Assembly (NCBI RefSeq): GCF_003143935.1
Contig: NZ_QFRX01000001.1
Coordinates: forward strand, 2,019,587 to 2,083,586
Source of the DNA: Streptomyces sp. Act143
Lineage (GTDB): Bacteria; Actinomycetota; Actinomycetes; Streptomycetales; Streptomycetaceae
Reading direction: 5' to 3'
Length of the DNA stretch: 64,000 bases
Shown here piece by piece: positions 1 to 8,816 of the stretch. Below the pieces are notes generated by a model, which worked only from the letters and a program-made list of their open reading frames with translations, did not search any database and was not told the origin of the DNA. Positions within the stretch are counted from its first letter, which is position 1. Each line of letters begins with the position of its first letter. Position numbers and translations under genes: made by a program.

Positions 1-958
1 GGGCTGGGCCTGGCGCATCGGCTCCAGCCACGCGCACGGCGGCTACCAGAACCCCCTGGCGGCCTACGCGCTCAGCTCGTACGCGGACCTGAAGCCCAAG
101 TCCTCGACGGGCGCGGCGGACTGGGGCACCTCGCTCACCCGGCAGCTGGAGTTCTACCGCTGGCTGCAGTCCGACGAGGGTGCCATCGCGGGTGGTGCGA
201 CCAACAGCTGGGCGGGCCGTTACGCGACCCCGCCGGCCGGCAAGTCGACCTTCTACGGCATGTACTACGACGAGCAGCCCGTCTACCACGACCCGCCGTC
301 CAACCAGTGGTTCGGCTTCCAGGCGTGGTCGATGGAGCGAGTGGCGGAGTACTACCAGCAGACGGGGAACGCGCAGGCCAAGGCGGTCCTCGACAAATGG
401 GTCAAGTGGGCGCTGTCCAAGACCACGATCAACCCGGACGGCACCTACCAGATCCCCTCCACCCTGCAGTGGTCGGGCCAGCCCGACACCTGGAACGCCT
501 CCAGCCCCGGCTCCAACAGCGGGCTGCACGTCACCGTCGCTGATTACACCAACGACGTCGGGGTGGCCGCCGCGTACGCCAAGACCCTGACGTACTACGC
601 GGACCGCTCGGGTGACACCGAGGCCGCGACGACGGCGAAGAAGCTCCTGGACGGCATGTGGGGCAACTACCAGGACAGCCTGGGCATCGCGGTGCCGGAG
701 AACCGGGCGGACTACAACCGCTTCGACGACACGGTGTACATCCCGTCCGGCTGGACCGGCAAGATGCCGAACGGCGACGCGATCAACTCCTCGTCCACCT
801 TCGAGTCCATCAGGTCCTTCTACAAGAACGACCCGGCCTGGTCGAAGATCGAGGCGTACCTCGCGGGCGGCGCGGTGCCGTCGTTCACGTACCACCGGTT
901 CTGGGCCCAGGCGGACATCGCCTTGGCCATGGGTTCTTACGCGGAGCTTCTCGAATAA
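1..958 (+). CDS. GH48 reducing-end cellobiohydrolase, C-terminal part (5' end outside window)
   Basis: The frame is open from base 2 and ends at TAA 956-958, giving the last ~318 residues of a secreted cellulase. GH48 hallmarks are present: the stretch [20 protein letters not shown] near the window edge, followed by [17 protein letters not shown], then [18 protein letters not shown] and [20 protein letters not shown]48 enzymes release cellobiose processively from the reducing end of cellulose. The catalytic acid lies in the missing N-terminal half, so activity cannot be judged here. The frame runs to the end of the catalytic domain (SYAELLE) with no C-terminal binding module, so any CBM must be N-terminal, as is usual for Streptomyces GH48 proteins. 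A GH74 gene follows on the same strand after a hairpin, suggesting a plant cell wall degradation locus. Confidence 0.93.
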   Translation, partial: GWAWRIGSSHAHGGYQNPLAAYALSSYADLKPKSSTGAADWGTSLTRQLEFYRWLQSDEGAIAGGATNSWAGRYATPPAGKSTFYGMYYDEQPVYHDPPSNQWFGFQAWSMERVAEYYQQTGNAQAKAVLDKWVKWALSKTTINPDGTYQIPSTLQWSGQPDTWNASSPGSNSGLHVTVADYTNDVGVAAAYAKTLTYYADRSGDTEAATTAKKLLDGMWGNYQDSLGIAVPENRADYNRFDDTVYIPSGWTGKMPNGDAINSSSTFESIRSFYKNDPAWSKIEAYLAGGAVPSFTYHRFWAQADIALAMGSYAELLE

Positions 959-989
959 TCAGCCCCCGCTAAGGGCTCCGCGTATATCG

Positions 990-1024
990 CCGGGTGGCCC
1001 CCTCCCGCACTGGGGGCCGCCCGG
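990..1024 (+). terminator. Hairpin terminator after the GH48 gene
   Basis: Arms 990-1002 and 1012-1024 are 13 bp long and pair with one mismatch around a 9-nt loop. The hairpin sits 31 bases after the GH48 stop. No U-tract follows, as is normal in Streptomyces. Confidence 0.7.
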
Positions 1025-1040
1025 CACCTCTCACCCCACG

Positions 1041-1055
1041 GGGAAAGCGCTTACC
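1041..1055. promoter_or_regulatory. Candidate LacI-family (CebR-like) operator upstream of GH74
   Basis: GGGAAAGCGCTTACC contains the palindromic core AAGCGCTT (1045-1052). Streptomyces cellulase genes are commonly repressed by CebR, a LacI-family protein whose known site is TGGGAGCGCTCCCA; the shared centre is AGCGCT with G-rich flanks. The site lies ~85 bases before the GH74 start, in a suitable position for repression. The match is partial, so another LacI-family regulator is possible. Confidence 0.45.
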
Positions 1056-1136
1056 ACGCCTCTCCCCGTCCCTCCGCACGTCCGCACGTCCCCTCCGCTC
1101 CATCCCCCACGTCCCCCGGAAAGGTAGGACACCCCC

Positions 1137-3809
1137 GTGCGAAGAACCCGCATCCTCACGGCCGTCCTCGCGCTCGCGGCCGGTCTGCTCGCGGGCACCC
1201 CGCCCGCACTGGCCGCCGGCAGCGCCGCCAAGGTGACGCTCGCCGCGGACACGTACACCTGGAAGAACGCCCGGATCGACGGCGGCGGTTTCGTCCCCGG
1301 CATCGTCTTCAACCGCTCCGAGAAGAACCTCGCCTACGCCCGCACCGACATCGGCGGCGCCTACCGCTGGCAGGAGTCGAGCAAGACCTGGACACCCCTG
1401 CTGGACTCGGTCGGCTGGGACGACTGGGGGCACACCGGCGTCGTCAGTCTCGCCTCCGACACGGTGAACCCGGACAAGGTGTACGCGGCCGTCGGCACGT
1501 ACACCAACAGCTGGGACCCGAAGAACGGTGCCGTCCTGCGCTCCTCGGACCGGGGCGCGAGCTGGCAGAAGGCCGATCTGCCGTTCAAGCTGGGCGGCAA
1601 CATGCCGGGCCGCGGCATGGGCGAGCGGCTCGCGGTCGACCCGAACAAGAACAGCGTGCTCTATCTGGGCGCGCCGAGCGGCAAGGGCCTGTGGCGGTCC
1701 ACGGACTCCGGCGCGAGCTGGTCGCAGGTCACCGGCTTCCCCAACGTCGGCAACTACGTGCAGGACGCGAGCGACACCTCCGGCTACGCCAGCGACAACC
1801 AGGGCATCGTCTGGGTCACCTTCGACGAGAGGACGGGGACGTCGGGCAGCGCGACGCAGACGATCTACGTCGGGGTCGCCGACCTGCAGAACTCGGTGTA
1901 CCGCTCGACGGACGGCGGCGCGACCTGGTCACGACTCGCCGGTCAGCCGACGGGATACCTGGCGCACAAGGGCGTCCTGGACGCGGCGAACGGCTACCTC
2001 TACCTCGCCTACAGCGACAAGGGCGGCCCGTACGACGGCGGCAAGGGGCGGCTGTGGCGGTACGCGACGGCGACGGGCACCTGGACGGACATCAGCCCGG
2101 TCGCGGAGGCCGACACCTACTACGGCTTCAGCGGTCTGACCGTCGACCGGCAGCACCCGGGGACGCTGATGGCGACGGGGTACAGCTCCTGGTGGCCCGA
2201 CACCCAGATCTTCCGTTCCACGGACAGCGGCGCCACCTGGACCCGCGCCTGGGACTACACGGCGTACCCCAGCCGCTCGAACCGCTACACCATGGACGTC
2301 TCCTCCTCCCCCTGGCTGACGTGGGGCGCGAACCCGTCGCCGCCCGAACAGGCTCCGAAACTCGGGTGGATGACGGAGTCGTTGGAGATCGACCCGTTCA
2401 ACTCCGACCGGATGATGTACGGCACGGGCGCGACGGTCTACGGCACGGAGAACCTCACCAACTGGGACTCCGGCAGCCAGTTCACCATCAAGCCGATGGT
2501 GCAGGGTCTGGAGGAGACGGCGGTCAACGACCTCGCCGCTCCCCCGTCCGGCGGGGCGCTGCTGTTCAGCGCGCTGGGTGACGTGGGCGGCTTCCGGCAC
2601 ACGGACCTCGGCAAGGTTCCGTCGATGATGTACACCCAGCCCAACTTCACCACCACGACCAGCCTGGACTTCGCCGAGACGAACCCGAACACGGTCGTCC
2701 GGGTCGGCGACCTCGACTCGGGACCGCACATCGCGTTCTCGACGGACAACGGCGCCAACTGGTTCGGCGGGACCGATCCTTCGGGCGTCAGCGGCGGCGG
2801 CACGGTCGCCGCGGCGGCGGACGGCAGCCGCTTCGTGTGGAGCCCGACCGGCACCGGCGTGCAGTACACGACGGGCTTCGGCTCGTCCTGGTCGGCGTCG
2901 TCCGGCATCCCGGCGGGCGCGATCGTGGAATCGGACCGGGTGGACCCGAAGACCTTCTACGGCTTCAAGTCGGGCAAGTTTTACGTCAGTTCGGACGGCG
3001 GCGCGACCTTCACCGCGTCGGCCGCGACCGGTCTGCCCGCCGGGGACAGCGTCCGCTTCAAGGCGCTGCCCGGCACGAAGGGCGACGTGTGGCTGGCGGG
3101 CGGCGCGAGCGACGGGGCGTACGGCCTGTGGCACTCCACGAACGGCGGCACGAGCTTCACCAAGCTCTCCGACGTGGAGCAGGCCGACGCGATCGGCTTC
3201 GGCAAGGCGGCGACGGGCGCGTCGTACCAGACCCTGTACACCAGCGCGAAGATCGGCGGTGTCCGCGGCATCTTCCGTTCCACGGACCAGGGTTCGACCT
3301 GGACCCGGATCAACGACGACGCCCACCAGTGGGGTTGGACGGGCGCGGCGATCACGGGCGACCCGAGGGTCTACGGCCGCGTGTACGTCTCGACGAACGG
3401 TCGCGGGGTCATCTACGGCGACACCTCCAACACGGGCGGCGGTGACGGCGGTGGCGGTGGCGGCACCGACCCGACGCCGACCCCGACGGGCGCCTGCGCG
3501 GTGACGTACAAGATCACCAACCAGTGGTCGGGCGGCTTCCAGGCGGACGTCCAGGTCAGCAACACGGGCACCAGCGCCTGGACCGGCTGGTCCCTCGCCT
3601 GGTCCTTCCCCGACGGCCAGACGATCAGTCAGCTCTGGAACGCCGAGTACACCCAGTCCGGCACGGCGGTGACCGCGAAGAACGTCGGCTGGAACGGCAA
3701 CGTGGCGGCGGGCTCGTCCGTGGGCTTCGGCTTCACGGGCAGCTGGTCGGGGACGAACGGCAAACCGGCCGCGTTCAAGGTGGGCGATCAGAGCTGCACG
3801 GTGAGCTGA
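1137..3809 (+). CDS. Secreted GH74 xyloglucanase with C-terminal CBM2
   Basis: An 890-aa exported enzyme that hydrolyses the beta-1,4-glucan backbone of xyloglucan. The GTG start is preceded by a GGAAAGGTAGG ribosome site. Residues 1-27 form a Sec signal peptide ending ALA|AG. The GH74 double seven-bladed propeller covers ~35-765, with many sialidase-like Asp-box repeats (S-T-D-x-G-x-x-W). The two catalytic Asp of GH74 enzymes match Asp71 in ARTDIGGAYRW and Asp482 in ALGDVGGFRH. A Gly/Thr/Pro linker (~768-785) leads to a ~105-residue family 2 cellulose-binding module starting at CAVTYKITNQW and closed by the paired Cys in QSCTVS. The gene has its own upstream operator candidate and ends at a strong hairpin. 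Confidence 0.95.
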   Translation: MRRTRILTAVLALAAGLLAGTPPALAAGSAAKVTLAADTYTWKNARIDGGGFVPGIVFNRSEKNLAYARTDIGGAYRWQESSKTWTPLLDSVGWDDWGHTGVVSLASDTVNPDKVYAAVGTYTNSWDPKNGAVLRSSDRGASWQKADLPFKLGGNMPGRGMGERLAVDPNKNSVLYLGAPSGKGLWRSTDSGASWSQVTGFPNVGNYVQDASDTSGYASDNQGIVWVTFDERTGTSGSATQTIYVGVADLQNSVYRSTDGGATWSRLAGQPTGYLAHKGVLDAANGYLYLAYSDKGGPYDGGKGRLWRYATATGTWTDISPVAEADTYYGFSGLTVDRQHPGTLMATGYSSWWPDTQIFRSTDSGATWTRAWDYTAYPSRSNRYTMDVSSSPWLTWGANPSPPEQAPKLGWMTESLEIDPFNSDRMMYGTGATVYGTENLTNWDSGSQFTIKPMVQGLEETAVNDLAAPPSGGALLFSALGDVGGFRHTDLGKVPSMMYTQPNFTTTTSLDFAETNPNTVVRVGDLDSGPHIAFSTDNGANWFGGTDPSGVSGGGTVAAAADGSRFVWSPTGTGVQYTTGFGSSWSASSGIPAGAIVESDRVDPKTFYGFKSGKFYVSSDGGATFTASAATGLPAGDSVRFKALPGTKGDVWLAGGASDGAYGLWHSTNGGTSFTKLSDVEQADAIGFGKAATGASYQTLYTSAKIGGVRGIFRSTDQGSTWTRINDDAHQWGWTGAAITGDPRVYGRVYVSTNGRGVIYGDTSNTGGGDGGGGGGTDPTPTPTGACAVTYKITNQWSGGFQADVQVSNTGTSAWTGWSLAWSFPDGQTISQLWNAEYTQSGTAVTAKNVGWNGNVAAGSSVGFGFTGSWSGTNGKPAAFKVGDQSCTVS

Positions 3810-3825
3810 GCGGTGACCGACGACA

Positions 3826-3859
3826 AGGCCCCGCCCGGGAGGTGCTCCGGGCGGGGCCT
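3826..3859. terminator. Bidirectional terminator between GH74 and PL11 genes
   Basis: Perfect 13-bp arms (3826-3838 and 3847-3859) with an 8-nt loop lie between the convergent stop codons at 3809 and 3874, so the hairpin can serve both genes. Confidence 0.85.
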
Positions 3860-3873
3860 CGACGCGTGGTGTC

Positions 3874-5766
3874 TCAGGGGGTGTAGACCGACGGGCGCGG
3901 TGCCGTCGCCATCTTGTCGCCGATGAAGAAGCTGGGGTGCGGGGGCTGGTTGTAAGCCGTATTCTGCCAGGCCAGGCCCGTGCGGTACATCGGGTCGTGG
4001 AGCAGGGTGGTGATCTTCGTCGTCGTCTCGTACGGCGTCGAGTAGATGCGCAGTGCCGTGTTGTCCGTCGTCGGCCAGACGACCTCCTCGCGCCAGTCGC
4101 CGAGGATGTCGCCGGAGAGGGACGGGGTCGCCTTGGTGCCGTTGTTGGAGTGGACCGAGGCGCCGGTCAGCAGGCGGGTGTCGGAGGAGGTGCCGTACTT
4201 GTCGATGTGGGTGCCGTCGAGGAGTTCGCGGGTGGTGTCGCCGTCCCACCAGGACAGGAAGTTGACGGACGACGGCTCGCGGCCTTTCGTGGCGCCCGCC
4301 TCGTCGCGGATGGAGGAGTCGGAGGCCGACCAGACCTCGGCGCCGTCGTTGCCCGCCCAGATGTCGCCGGCCACGCCGCGGCCGTTGTCGCAGCAGGCGG
4401 CCAGCTTCCAGTTGACCGTGCCGTTCGCCGGGTTGATGTACAGCTCGGCGGGCTGGGAGGACGACTCGGAGACCTTGAAGTACTCCAGGCCCGCGTGTGA
4501 GGGGTCCAGGTCGCCCAGGTGCTGGGCGTCGCCGTGGCCCGTCTTCGTCGTCCACAGGCCGTTGCCGTTGTCGTCCACCGCCATCGCGCCGTAGACGATC
4601 TCGTCCTTGCCGTCGTTGTCGACGTCCCCGACGGACAGGCTGTGCGAGCCCTGACCGTCGTACCCCTTGCCGGAGTTGGTGGAGGAGTTGGTGTCGAAGG
4701 TCCAGCGGCGGGTGAAGGCGCCGCCTCGCCAGTCCCAGGCCGCGATGACGGTGCGGGTGTAGTAGCCGCGGGCCATGATCAGGGAGGGGCGGGCGCCGTC
4801 CAGGTACGCCGTCCCGGCCAGGAAGCGGTCGACCCGGTTGCCGTAGGAGTCGCCCCACGACGAGACCGTGCCGCGCGCCGGGACGTAGTCCACCGTCCCC
4901 ATCGCCTTGCCGGTCTGGCCGTTGAACATGGTCAGGTACTCGGGGCCGGACAGGACGTAGCCGCTGGAGTTGCGGTGGTCGGCGGAGGAGCTGCCGATCA
5001 CCGCGCCGGTGCCGTCGACCGTGCCGTCCGCCGTCTTCATGGCGACCTCGGCCTTGCCGTCGCCGTCGTAGTCGTACGCCTGGAACTGCGTGTAGTGCGC
5101 GCCGGAGCGGATGTTGCGGCCCAGGTCGATGCGCCACAGCCGGGTGCCGTCGAGCTTGATCCCGTCGACGATCGTGTTGCCGGTGTAGCCGGACTGGGAG
5201 TTGTCCTTGGCGTTGGTCGGCTGCCACTTCAGGACGAAGTCCAGGGCCCCGTCGCCGTCGAGGTCGGCCACGGAGGCGTCGTTGGCCTCGTAGGTGTAGG
5301 CGACGCCGTCGGGGGTGGTGCCGCCGGCCGGCGGGCTGATCGGGACGTCCTTGTAGCCGGTGCGGAACTGGATCGCGTGGACGGAGTCGGCCTGTTCCAC
5401 ACCTCCGATGATCGCACGGACCGTGTAGTCGGCCTGGGCCGGGGCGCCGGAGTGGAAGTAGTTCGTCGAGCCGGTGACCGGCGTGGAGTTGACCTTCGTA
5501 CCGGCCCGGTAGACGTTGAAGGACACGTCGTTCGGGTCGGTGCCGAGCCAGCGCCAGCTGACCAGGTTGCCGGCGTCGGTGTGGACGCTGACGACGCCCC
5601 GGTCGAGCTTCTCCACCTGCCGGGCGGTCGCGGCCTCCGCCGTGCCGGGGGTGGCGAGTTGGGTGAGTCCGGCGGCGACGAGCGCCGCGGTGGCGCCCAG
5701 CGCGGAGAGAACGGCCCTTCGTCTGCGGTGCTGGTGGGGGTGCGGATGCGGGTGCGGGTGCTGCAC
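3874..5766 (-). CDS. Secreted PL11 rhamnogalacturonan lyase
   Basis: A 630-aa exported lyase that cleaves the rhamnogalacturonan I backbone of pectin by beta-elimination. The start is GTG with GGGAGG 8 nt upstream. The N-terminus is unusual: alternating His-Pro (HPHPHPHPHQH) precedes four arginines and a hydrophobic stretch (RRRRAVLSALGATAALVAAG) that resembles a twin-arginine signal, with likely cleavage near AEA-ATA around residue 46. The mature protein starts with a small beta domain (QVEKLDRGVVSVHTDAGNLVSWRWLGTD) and continues into the eight-bladed propeller, with calcium-type loops such as DLDGDGALDFV, DYDGDGKAEVAMK and DVDNDGKDEIVY. It ends at the propeller without an added binding module. 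It fits the neighbouring cellulase and xyloglucanase genes. Confidence 0.93.
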   Translation of the reverse strand: MQHPHPHPHPHQHRRRRAVLSALGATAALVAAGLTQLATPGTAEAATARQVEKLDRGVVSVHTDAGNLVSWRWLGTDPNDVSFNVYRAGTKVNSTPVTGSTNYFHSGAPAQADYTVRAIIGGVEQADSVHAIQFRTGYKDVPISPPAGGTTPDGVAYTYEANDASVADLDGDGALDFVLKWQPTNAKDNSQSGYTGNTIVDGIKLDGTRLWRIDLGRNIRSGAHYTQFQAYDYDGDGKAEVAMKTADGTVDGTGAVIGSSSADHRNSSGYVLSGPEYLTMFNGQTGKAMGTVDYVPARGTVSSWGDSYGNRVDRFLAGTAYLDGARPSLIMARGYYTRTVIAAWDWRGGAFTRRWTFDTNSSTNSGKGYDGQGSHSLSVGDVDNDGKDEIVYGAMAVDDNGNGLWTTKTGHGDAQHLGDLDPSHAGLEYFKVSESSSQPAELYINPANGTVNWKLAACCDNGRGVAGDIWAGNDGAEVWSASDSSIRDEAGATKGREPSSVNFLSWWDGDTTRELLDGTHIDKYGTSSDTRLLTGASVHSNNGTKATPSLSGDILGDWREEVVWPTTDNTALRIYSTPYETTTKITTLLHDPMYRTGLAWQNTAYNQPPHPSFFIGDKMATAPRPSVYTP

Positions 5767-5836
5767 GAGACGTACCTCCCGGGAGGACGGACGGGTTCCA
5801 CTCCCCCGTCGCCGCCGCCCGCCGGAAGGTTGCCGC

Positions 5837-6769
5837 TCATCCGGCGTACCGAGCGGCCAACTCCCGTACCGTCCGGGCGAGTCGCTCGCGCAGCTCGGGC
5901 GGCTCCAGCACCTCGACGCCCGTGCCCATGGACAGCAGCTCGCTCAGGGCGCGGTCGACCGACTCGACCGGCACCCTGGCCTGCCGCCAGCCGTCACCCT
6001 GTTCCGGCCCGTACGTCGTCGCCCGCGGGTGTGTCACCCCCGGCGCCAGCCGGACCAACGCCTCCTCCCGGTAGAGGCGTTCGTGGAAGTCGCGCTGGTA
6101 CGCGGTCCAGTACGCAGCCAGGTCGAAGTCGTCGGGGCGATCGAACTCCTCGTCCGCGGCAGCGAGTTCGAGAATCTGGTCGACGCGGTAGGTGCGCGGT
6201 CCCGGCCCCGCGACCACGTACCAGCGGCCCGCCTTCAGGACCAGCCCGTACGGTTCGAGGCGGCGCTCCACGTCCGTCGGCCGGGCCCAGCGGCGGTACC
6301 GGACGTGCAGCACCCGGCCGTTCCAGACCGCGTCCGCCACCGCCGGCAGGTAGGGGGTGTCGTCGGTCTCCGCGTACCAGCCGGGCGCGTCGAGATGGAA
6401 GCGGGCGCTGACCCGGTCGGCGTGGGCGCGCAGCTCCGCGGGCAGCGCGGCCCGCAGCTTCAGCTGCGCGGCGGCCAGCACCGACCCCAGCCCCAGTTCG
6501 GCGGCCGGGCCGGGGGCGCCCGCCAGGAAGAGCGCCTCGGCCTCGTCGGCGGTCAGGCCGGTGAGGCGGGTGCGGTAGCCGTCGAGGAGGCGGTAGCCGC
6601 CGGCGTGGCCCGCGTCGCCGTACAGCGGCACGCCGGCCGCGCCCAGTGCCTCCACGTCCCGGTACACCGTGCGCACGGAGACCTCCAGCTCCGCGGCGAG
6701 CTGGGCGGCGGTCATCCGGCCCCGGGTCTGGAGCAGGAGGAGGATCGAGACGAGGCGACTGGACTTCAC
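5837..6769 (-). CDS. WYL-domain transcriptional regulator
   Basis: A ~310-aa DNA-binding regulator. An N-terminal winged helix (SRLVSILLLLQTRGRMTAAQLAAELEVSVRTVYRDVEAL) is followed by a WYL ligand-sensing domain with RYRRWARPTDVERRLEPYGLVLKAGRWYVVAG. The frame opens at GTG 6802, but that codon lies inside a long palindrome, and family members begin at (M/V)KSSRLVSILLLLQ, so GTG 6769 is chosen. The gene diverges from 6842 with a perfect inverted repeat between them. This suggests it controls that pair and perhaps itself. Confidence 0.85.
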   Translation of the reverse strand: MKSSRLVSILLLLQTRGRMTAAQLAAELEVSVRTVYRDVEALGAAGVPLYGDAGHAGGYRLLDGYRTRLTGLTADEAEALFLAGAPGPAAELGLGSVLAAAQLKLRAALPAELRAHADRVSARFHLDAPGWYAETDDTPYLPAVADAVWNGRVLHVRYRRWARPTDVERRLEPYGLVLKAGRWYVVAGPGPRTYRVDQILELAAADEEFDRPDDFDLAAYWTAYQRDFHERLYREEALVRLAPGVTHPRATTYGPEQGDGWRQARVPVESVDRALSELLSMGTGVEVLEPPELRERLARTVRELAARYAG

Positions 6770-6794
6770 CGGTACAGAGTCCCAGAGATCCCCC

Positions 6795-6835
6795 GGCTTC
6801 ACTGACAGAAGGTGTCAGTGAAGCCGCCTTAACGT
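6795..6835. promoter_or_regulatory. Divergent operator-promoter between WYL regulator and 6842 gene
   Basis: Perfect 13-bp arms GGCTTCACTGACA (6795-6807) and TGTCAGTGAAGCC (6813-6825) flank a 5-base spacer; the core is TGACA-N5-TGTCA. A TANNNT -10 hexamer, TAACGT (6830-6835), follows and is 6 nt before the ATG at 6842, so that transcript is probably leaderless and the palindrome covers its -35 zone. Position and symmetry point to the WYL protein as the binder; this is inferred. Confidence 0.7.
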
Positions 6836-6841
6836 CCCGTC

Positions 6842-7321
6842 ATGGCTTTCAAGGAGAAGCTCCTGACCGTGCCTGAGCCCATCGAGGTCGCGGGCCGGCA
6901 CATCAAGCGCTACCACGTCACCAGCGACCCGGCCGGTATCGCGCCCGACGTCGAGAAGGCGGCGTACGACATCCTCCCGGAGCTGCTGCCGGAGCCGGAC
7001 GGCACGCCGCCCGCGACCTTCGTGGTGCTGCACCGGGGCGAAGACACCGGCGCCTATCTCAACGCCTACAGCTGGGTCTGGGACAACGTGCTGCACTTCC
7101 GGGGCGCCGCGGCCGGGCAGCCGGCGCTGTGGTGTCCGGACATCGACCCGACCCACTTCATCACCCCCGCCCTGCCCTGGATCGGCTGCGTCTGGGAGCT
7201 GCCGCCGATCCTGCACGAACGGGACGCCTGGGTGCGGCATCTGCTCGCGCCCGACGTCCCGGATCTCGACGCCTACCTGGCCGATTCCCTGCCCGCAGGA
7301 ACCACTGGAGACCGCTCATGA
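6842..7321 (+). CDS. Hypothetical protein, putative target of the WYL regulator
   Basis: A 159-aa soluble protein with no family I can name. It has no signal peptide or membrane segment. It is rich in aromatic residues, including AYLNAYSWVWDNVLHFRG in the middle and ALPWIGCVWELPPILHERDAWVRHL near the end, suggesting a compact small-molecule or substrate-binding fold. There is no Shine-Dalgarno sequence, and a TAACGT -10 element sits 6 nt before the ATG, so translation is probably leaderless. Its TGA overlaps the next ATG by 4 bases (ATGA), so the two genes form one unit. Confidence 0.75.
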   Translation: MAFKEKLLTVPEPIEVAGRHIKRYHVTSDPAGIAPDVEKAAYDILPELLPEPDGTPPATFVVLHRGEDTGAYLNAYSWVWDNVLHFRGAAAGQPALWCPDIDPTHFITPALPWIGCVWELPPILHERDAWVRHLLAPDVPDLDAYLADSLPAGTTGDRS

Positions 7322-7779
7322 GCAGCCCGCACGACTTCGACTTCTTCCACGGCGACTGGCAGGTGGCCAACCGTCGTCGCACCGACTTCCTCGACCCCGG
7401 CAGCGACTGGGAGGAGTTCCCGGCCACCAACCGCTGCCGGCCGCTGTTCGACGGCGCCGCGAACATCGACGAGATCGACATGCCGCACCTGGGGGCGAAG
7501 GGCGCGACCCTGCGGCTCTTCGACCGCGAGAGCGGGCAGTGGTCCCTCAACTGGGCGTCCAGCAGGACCGGAACGCTGTTCCCACCCGTGTTCGGCCGGT
7601 TCGCCGACGGGCGGGGCGAGTTCTACGGCGACGACACACACGACGGCAAGGACGTCCGCGTGCGGTTCGTGTGGTCCGACGTCTCCGCGACCGGCGCCCG
7701 CTGGGAGCAGGCGTTCTCGGTCGACGGCGGGGACACCTGGCTGACCAACTGGGTCATGGAGTTCACCCGGGCTTCCTGA
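7318..7779 (+). CDS. DUF1579-like hypothetical protein
   Basis: A 153-aa protein that starts at the ATG overlapping the previous stop. Its opening (HDFDFFHGDWQVANRRRTDFL) and later pattern of short aromatic-rich strands (GQWSLNWASS, GRGEFYGDDTHDG, RVRFVWSDVS, RWEQAFSVDGGDTWLTNWVMEF) resemble calycin-like DUF1579 proteins, which form small beta barrels. The role is unknown. It is probably co-regulated with the 6842 gene by the WYL regulator. The last 17 bases overlap the convergent methyltransferase gene, so no terminator separates them. Confidence 0.75.
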   Translation: MSSPHDFDFFHGDWQVANRRRTDFLDPGSDWEEFPATNRCRPLFDGAANIDEIDMPHLGAKGATLRLFDRESGQWSLNWASSRTGTLFPPVFGRFADGRGEFYGDDTHDGKDVRVRFVWSDVSATGARWEQAFSVDGGDTWLTNWVMEFTRAS

Positions 7780-8506
7780 ACGCGCGCAGCGCGAAGACCG
7801 GGTCGGCGCGCGGCCGGTCCTGGTCCGGCAGGGCCGCCAGGCGCACGGCGAGCTCCTCGGTGCGCCGGTCGCCGGGCGGCAGCGTGGTGAACCAGCCGCG
7901 CCGCAGGTCGGCGGCGGTGCGCCGGGGGCTGCGGCCCTGCCCGAGGCCGGTGAAGCGGGCCCGGCCGGCGGCGACCAGGCCCTGTGCGGCGGCGTACGAC
8001 TCCACGCGGCGCGCGGCGTCCGGGGCGGGCCGACGCGGGCGCGGGGCGAGGACGGCGTCGATGTCGCTGCCGACGTCGTGCGCGGCGGCCTTGTCGACGG
8101 TGGTGACGTAGACCCCGCCGGGCCGCAGGACGCGGGCACACTCGGCGACGATGCCGCGAGTGTGGTCGGGGTCGTGGATGAGGTGCAGCAGCCACACGCT
8201 GGTCACCGCGTCGAACACCCCGTCGGGGAAGGGCAGTCGGCGGCTGTCGCCCAGCACGATCGCGCCGGGCAGCCGCGCCGCGGCCCTGCGGGCCATGCCG
8301 TACGTCAGGTCGGCGCCCGTCACCCGCAGCGCGGGCCGCGCGGTCGCGAACCGCCGGGTGACGATGCCGGTTCCGCAGGCCACGTCGAGGAGGCGGCCGG
8401 CGGCCGGCGGGATCAGACCGAGGACCGCGTCGGCGGCCGCGGCGGCGCGGGGTTCGCCGCCGCGGGTGGCGTCGTAGGCGTCGGCCTCCTTGTCGTAGTC
8501 CAGCAC
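7763..8506 (-). CDS. Class I SAM-dependent methyltransferase (UbiE/Methyltransf_11 type)
   Basis: A ~247-aa methyltransferase of unknown substrate. Motif I is LLDVACGTGIVTRRFA. The acidic end of strand 2 is VTGADLTYGMARRA, motif II is DSRRLPFPDGVFDAVTSVWLLHLI, and motif III is RVLRPGGVYVTTVD. Start GTG 8506 is chosen because family members begin VLDYDKEADAYDATRGG and because it lies 4 bases past the stop of the pterin dehydratase gene, giving a tight two-gene unit; the frame itself extends to 8593, inside that gene. The 3' end overlaps the convergent 7318 gene. Confidence 0.88.
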   Translation of the reverse strand: MLDYDKEADAYDATRGGEPRAAAAADAVLGLIPPAAGRLLDVACGTGIVTRRFATARPALRVTGADLTYGMARRAAARLPGAIVLGDSRRLPFPDGVFDAVTSVWLLHLIHDPDHTRGIVAECARVLRPGGVYVTTVDKAAAHDVGSDIDAVLAPRPRRPAPDAARRVESYAAAQGLVAAGRARFTGLGQGRSPRRTAADLRRGWFTTLPPGDRRTEELAVRLAALPDQDRPRADPVFALRAFRKPG

Positions 8507-8510
8507 GCCG

Positions 8511-8816
8511 TCACTGGGCTCCGTGCCCGGGGGCGAGCGCCGCCACCCGCTGGGCGAGCTCGAAGTCCTTCTCGGTGACCGCGCCGCCGGCACTGTGGGT
8601 GTTCACACTCAGGGACACGGTGTTGTAACCGAGGGTGAGGTCGGAGTGGTGGTCGAGCTCCTCCTGGACCTGGGCGATGTGGACGACCATCGCGGTGGCC
8701 GCGAAGTGCGAGGGCAGCCGGTAGGAACAGGTGAGGCGGTCACCGTCGAGCGACCAGCCCGGCAGTTCCGCGAGCCGGTCCTCGATCTCCTTCTGCGACA
8801 GCGGTTCGACGGCCAT
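8511..8816 (-). CDS. Pterin-4a-carbinolamine dehydratase
   Basis: A 101-aa protein that covers the whole family length. It has the conserved EELDHHSDLTLGYNTVSLSVNTH core with paired histidines (HH) and the following Asp and His of the active site. These enzymes dehydrate 4a-hydroxytetrahydropterin, recycling the cofactor of aromatic amino acid hydroxylases, and can also assist transcription factors. No hydroxylase is next to it. ATG 8816 follows a GGAGCGGC ribosome site. The methyltransferase follows almost immediately, so they are probably co-transcribed. Confidence 0.93.
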   Translation of the reverse strand: MAVEPLSQKEIEDRLAELPGWSLDGDRLTCSYRLPSHFAATAMVVHIAQVQEELDHHSDLTLGYNTVSLSVNTHSAGGAVTEKDFELAQRVAALAPGHGAQ

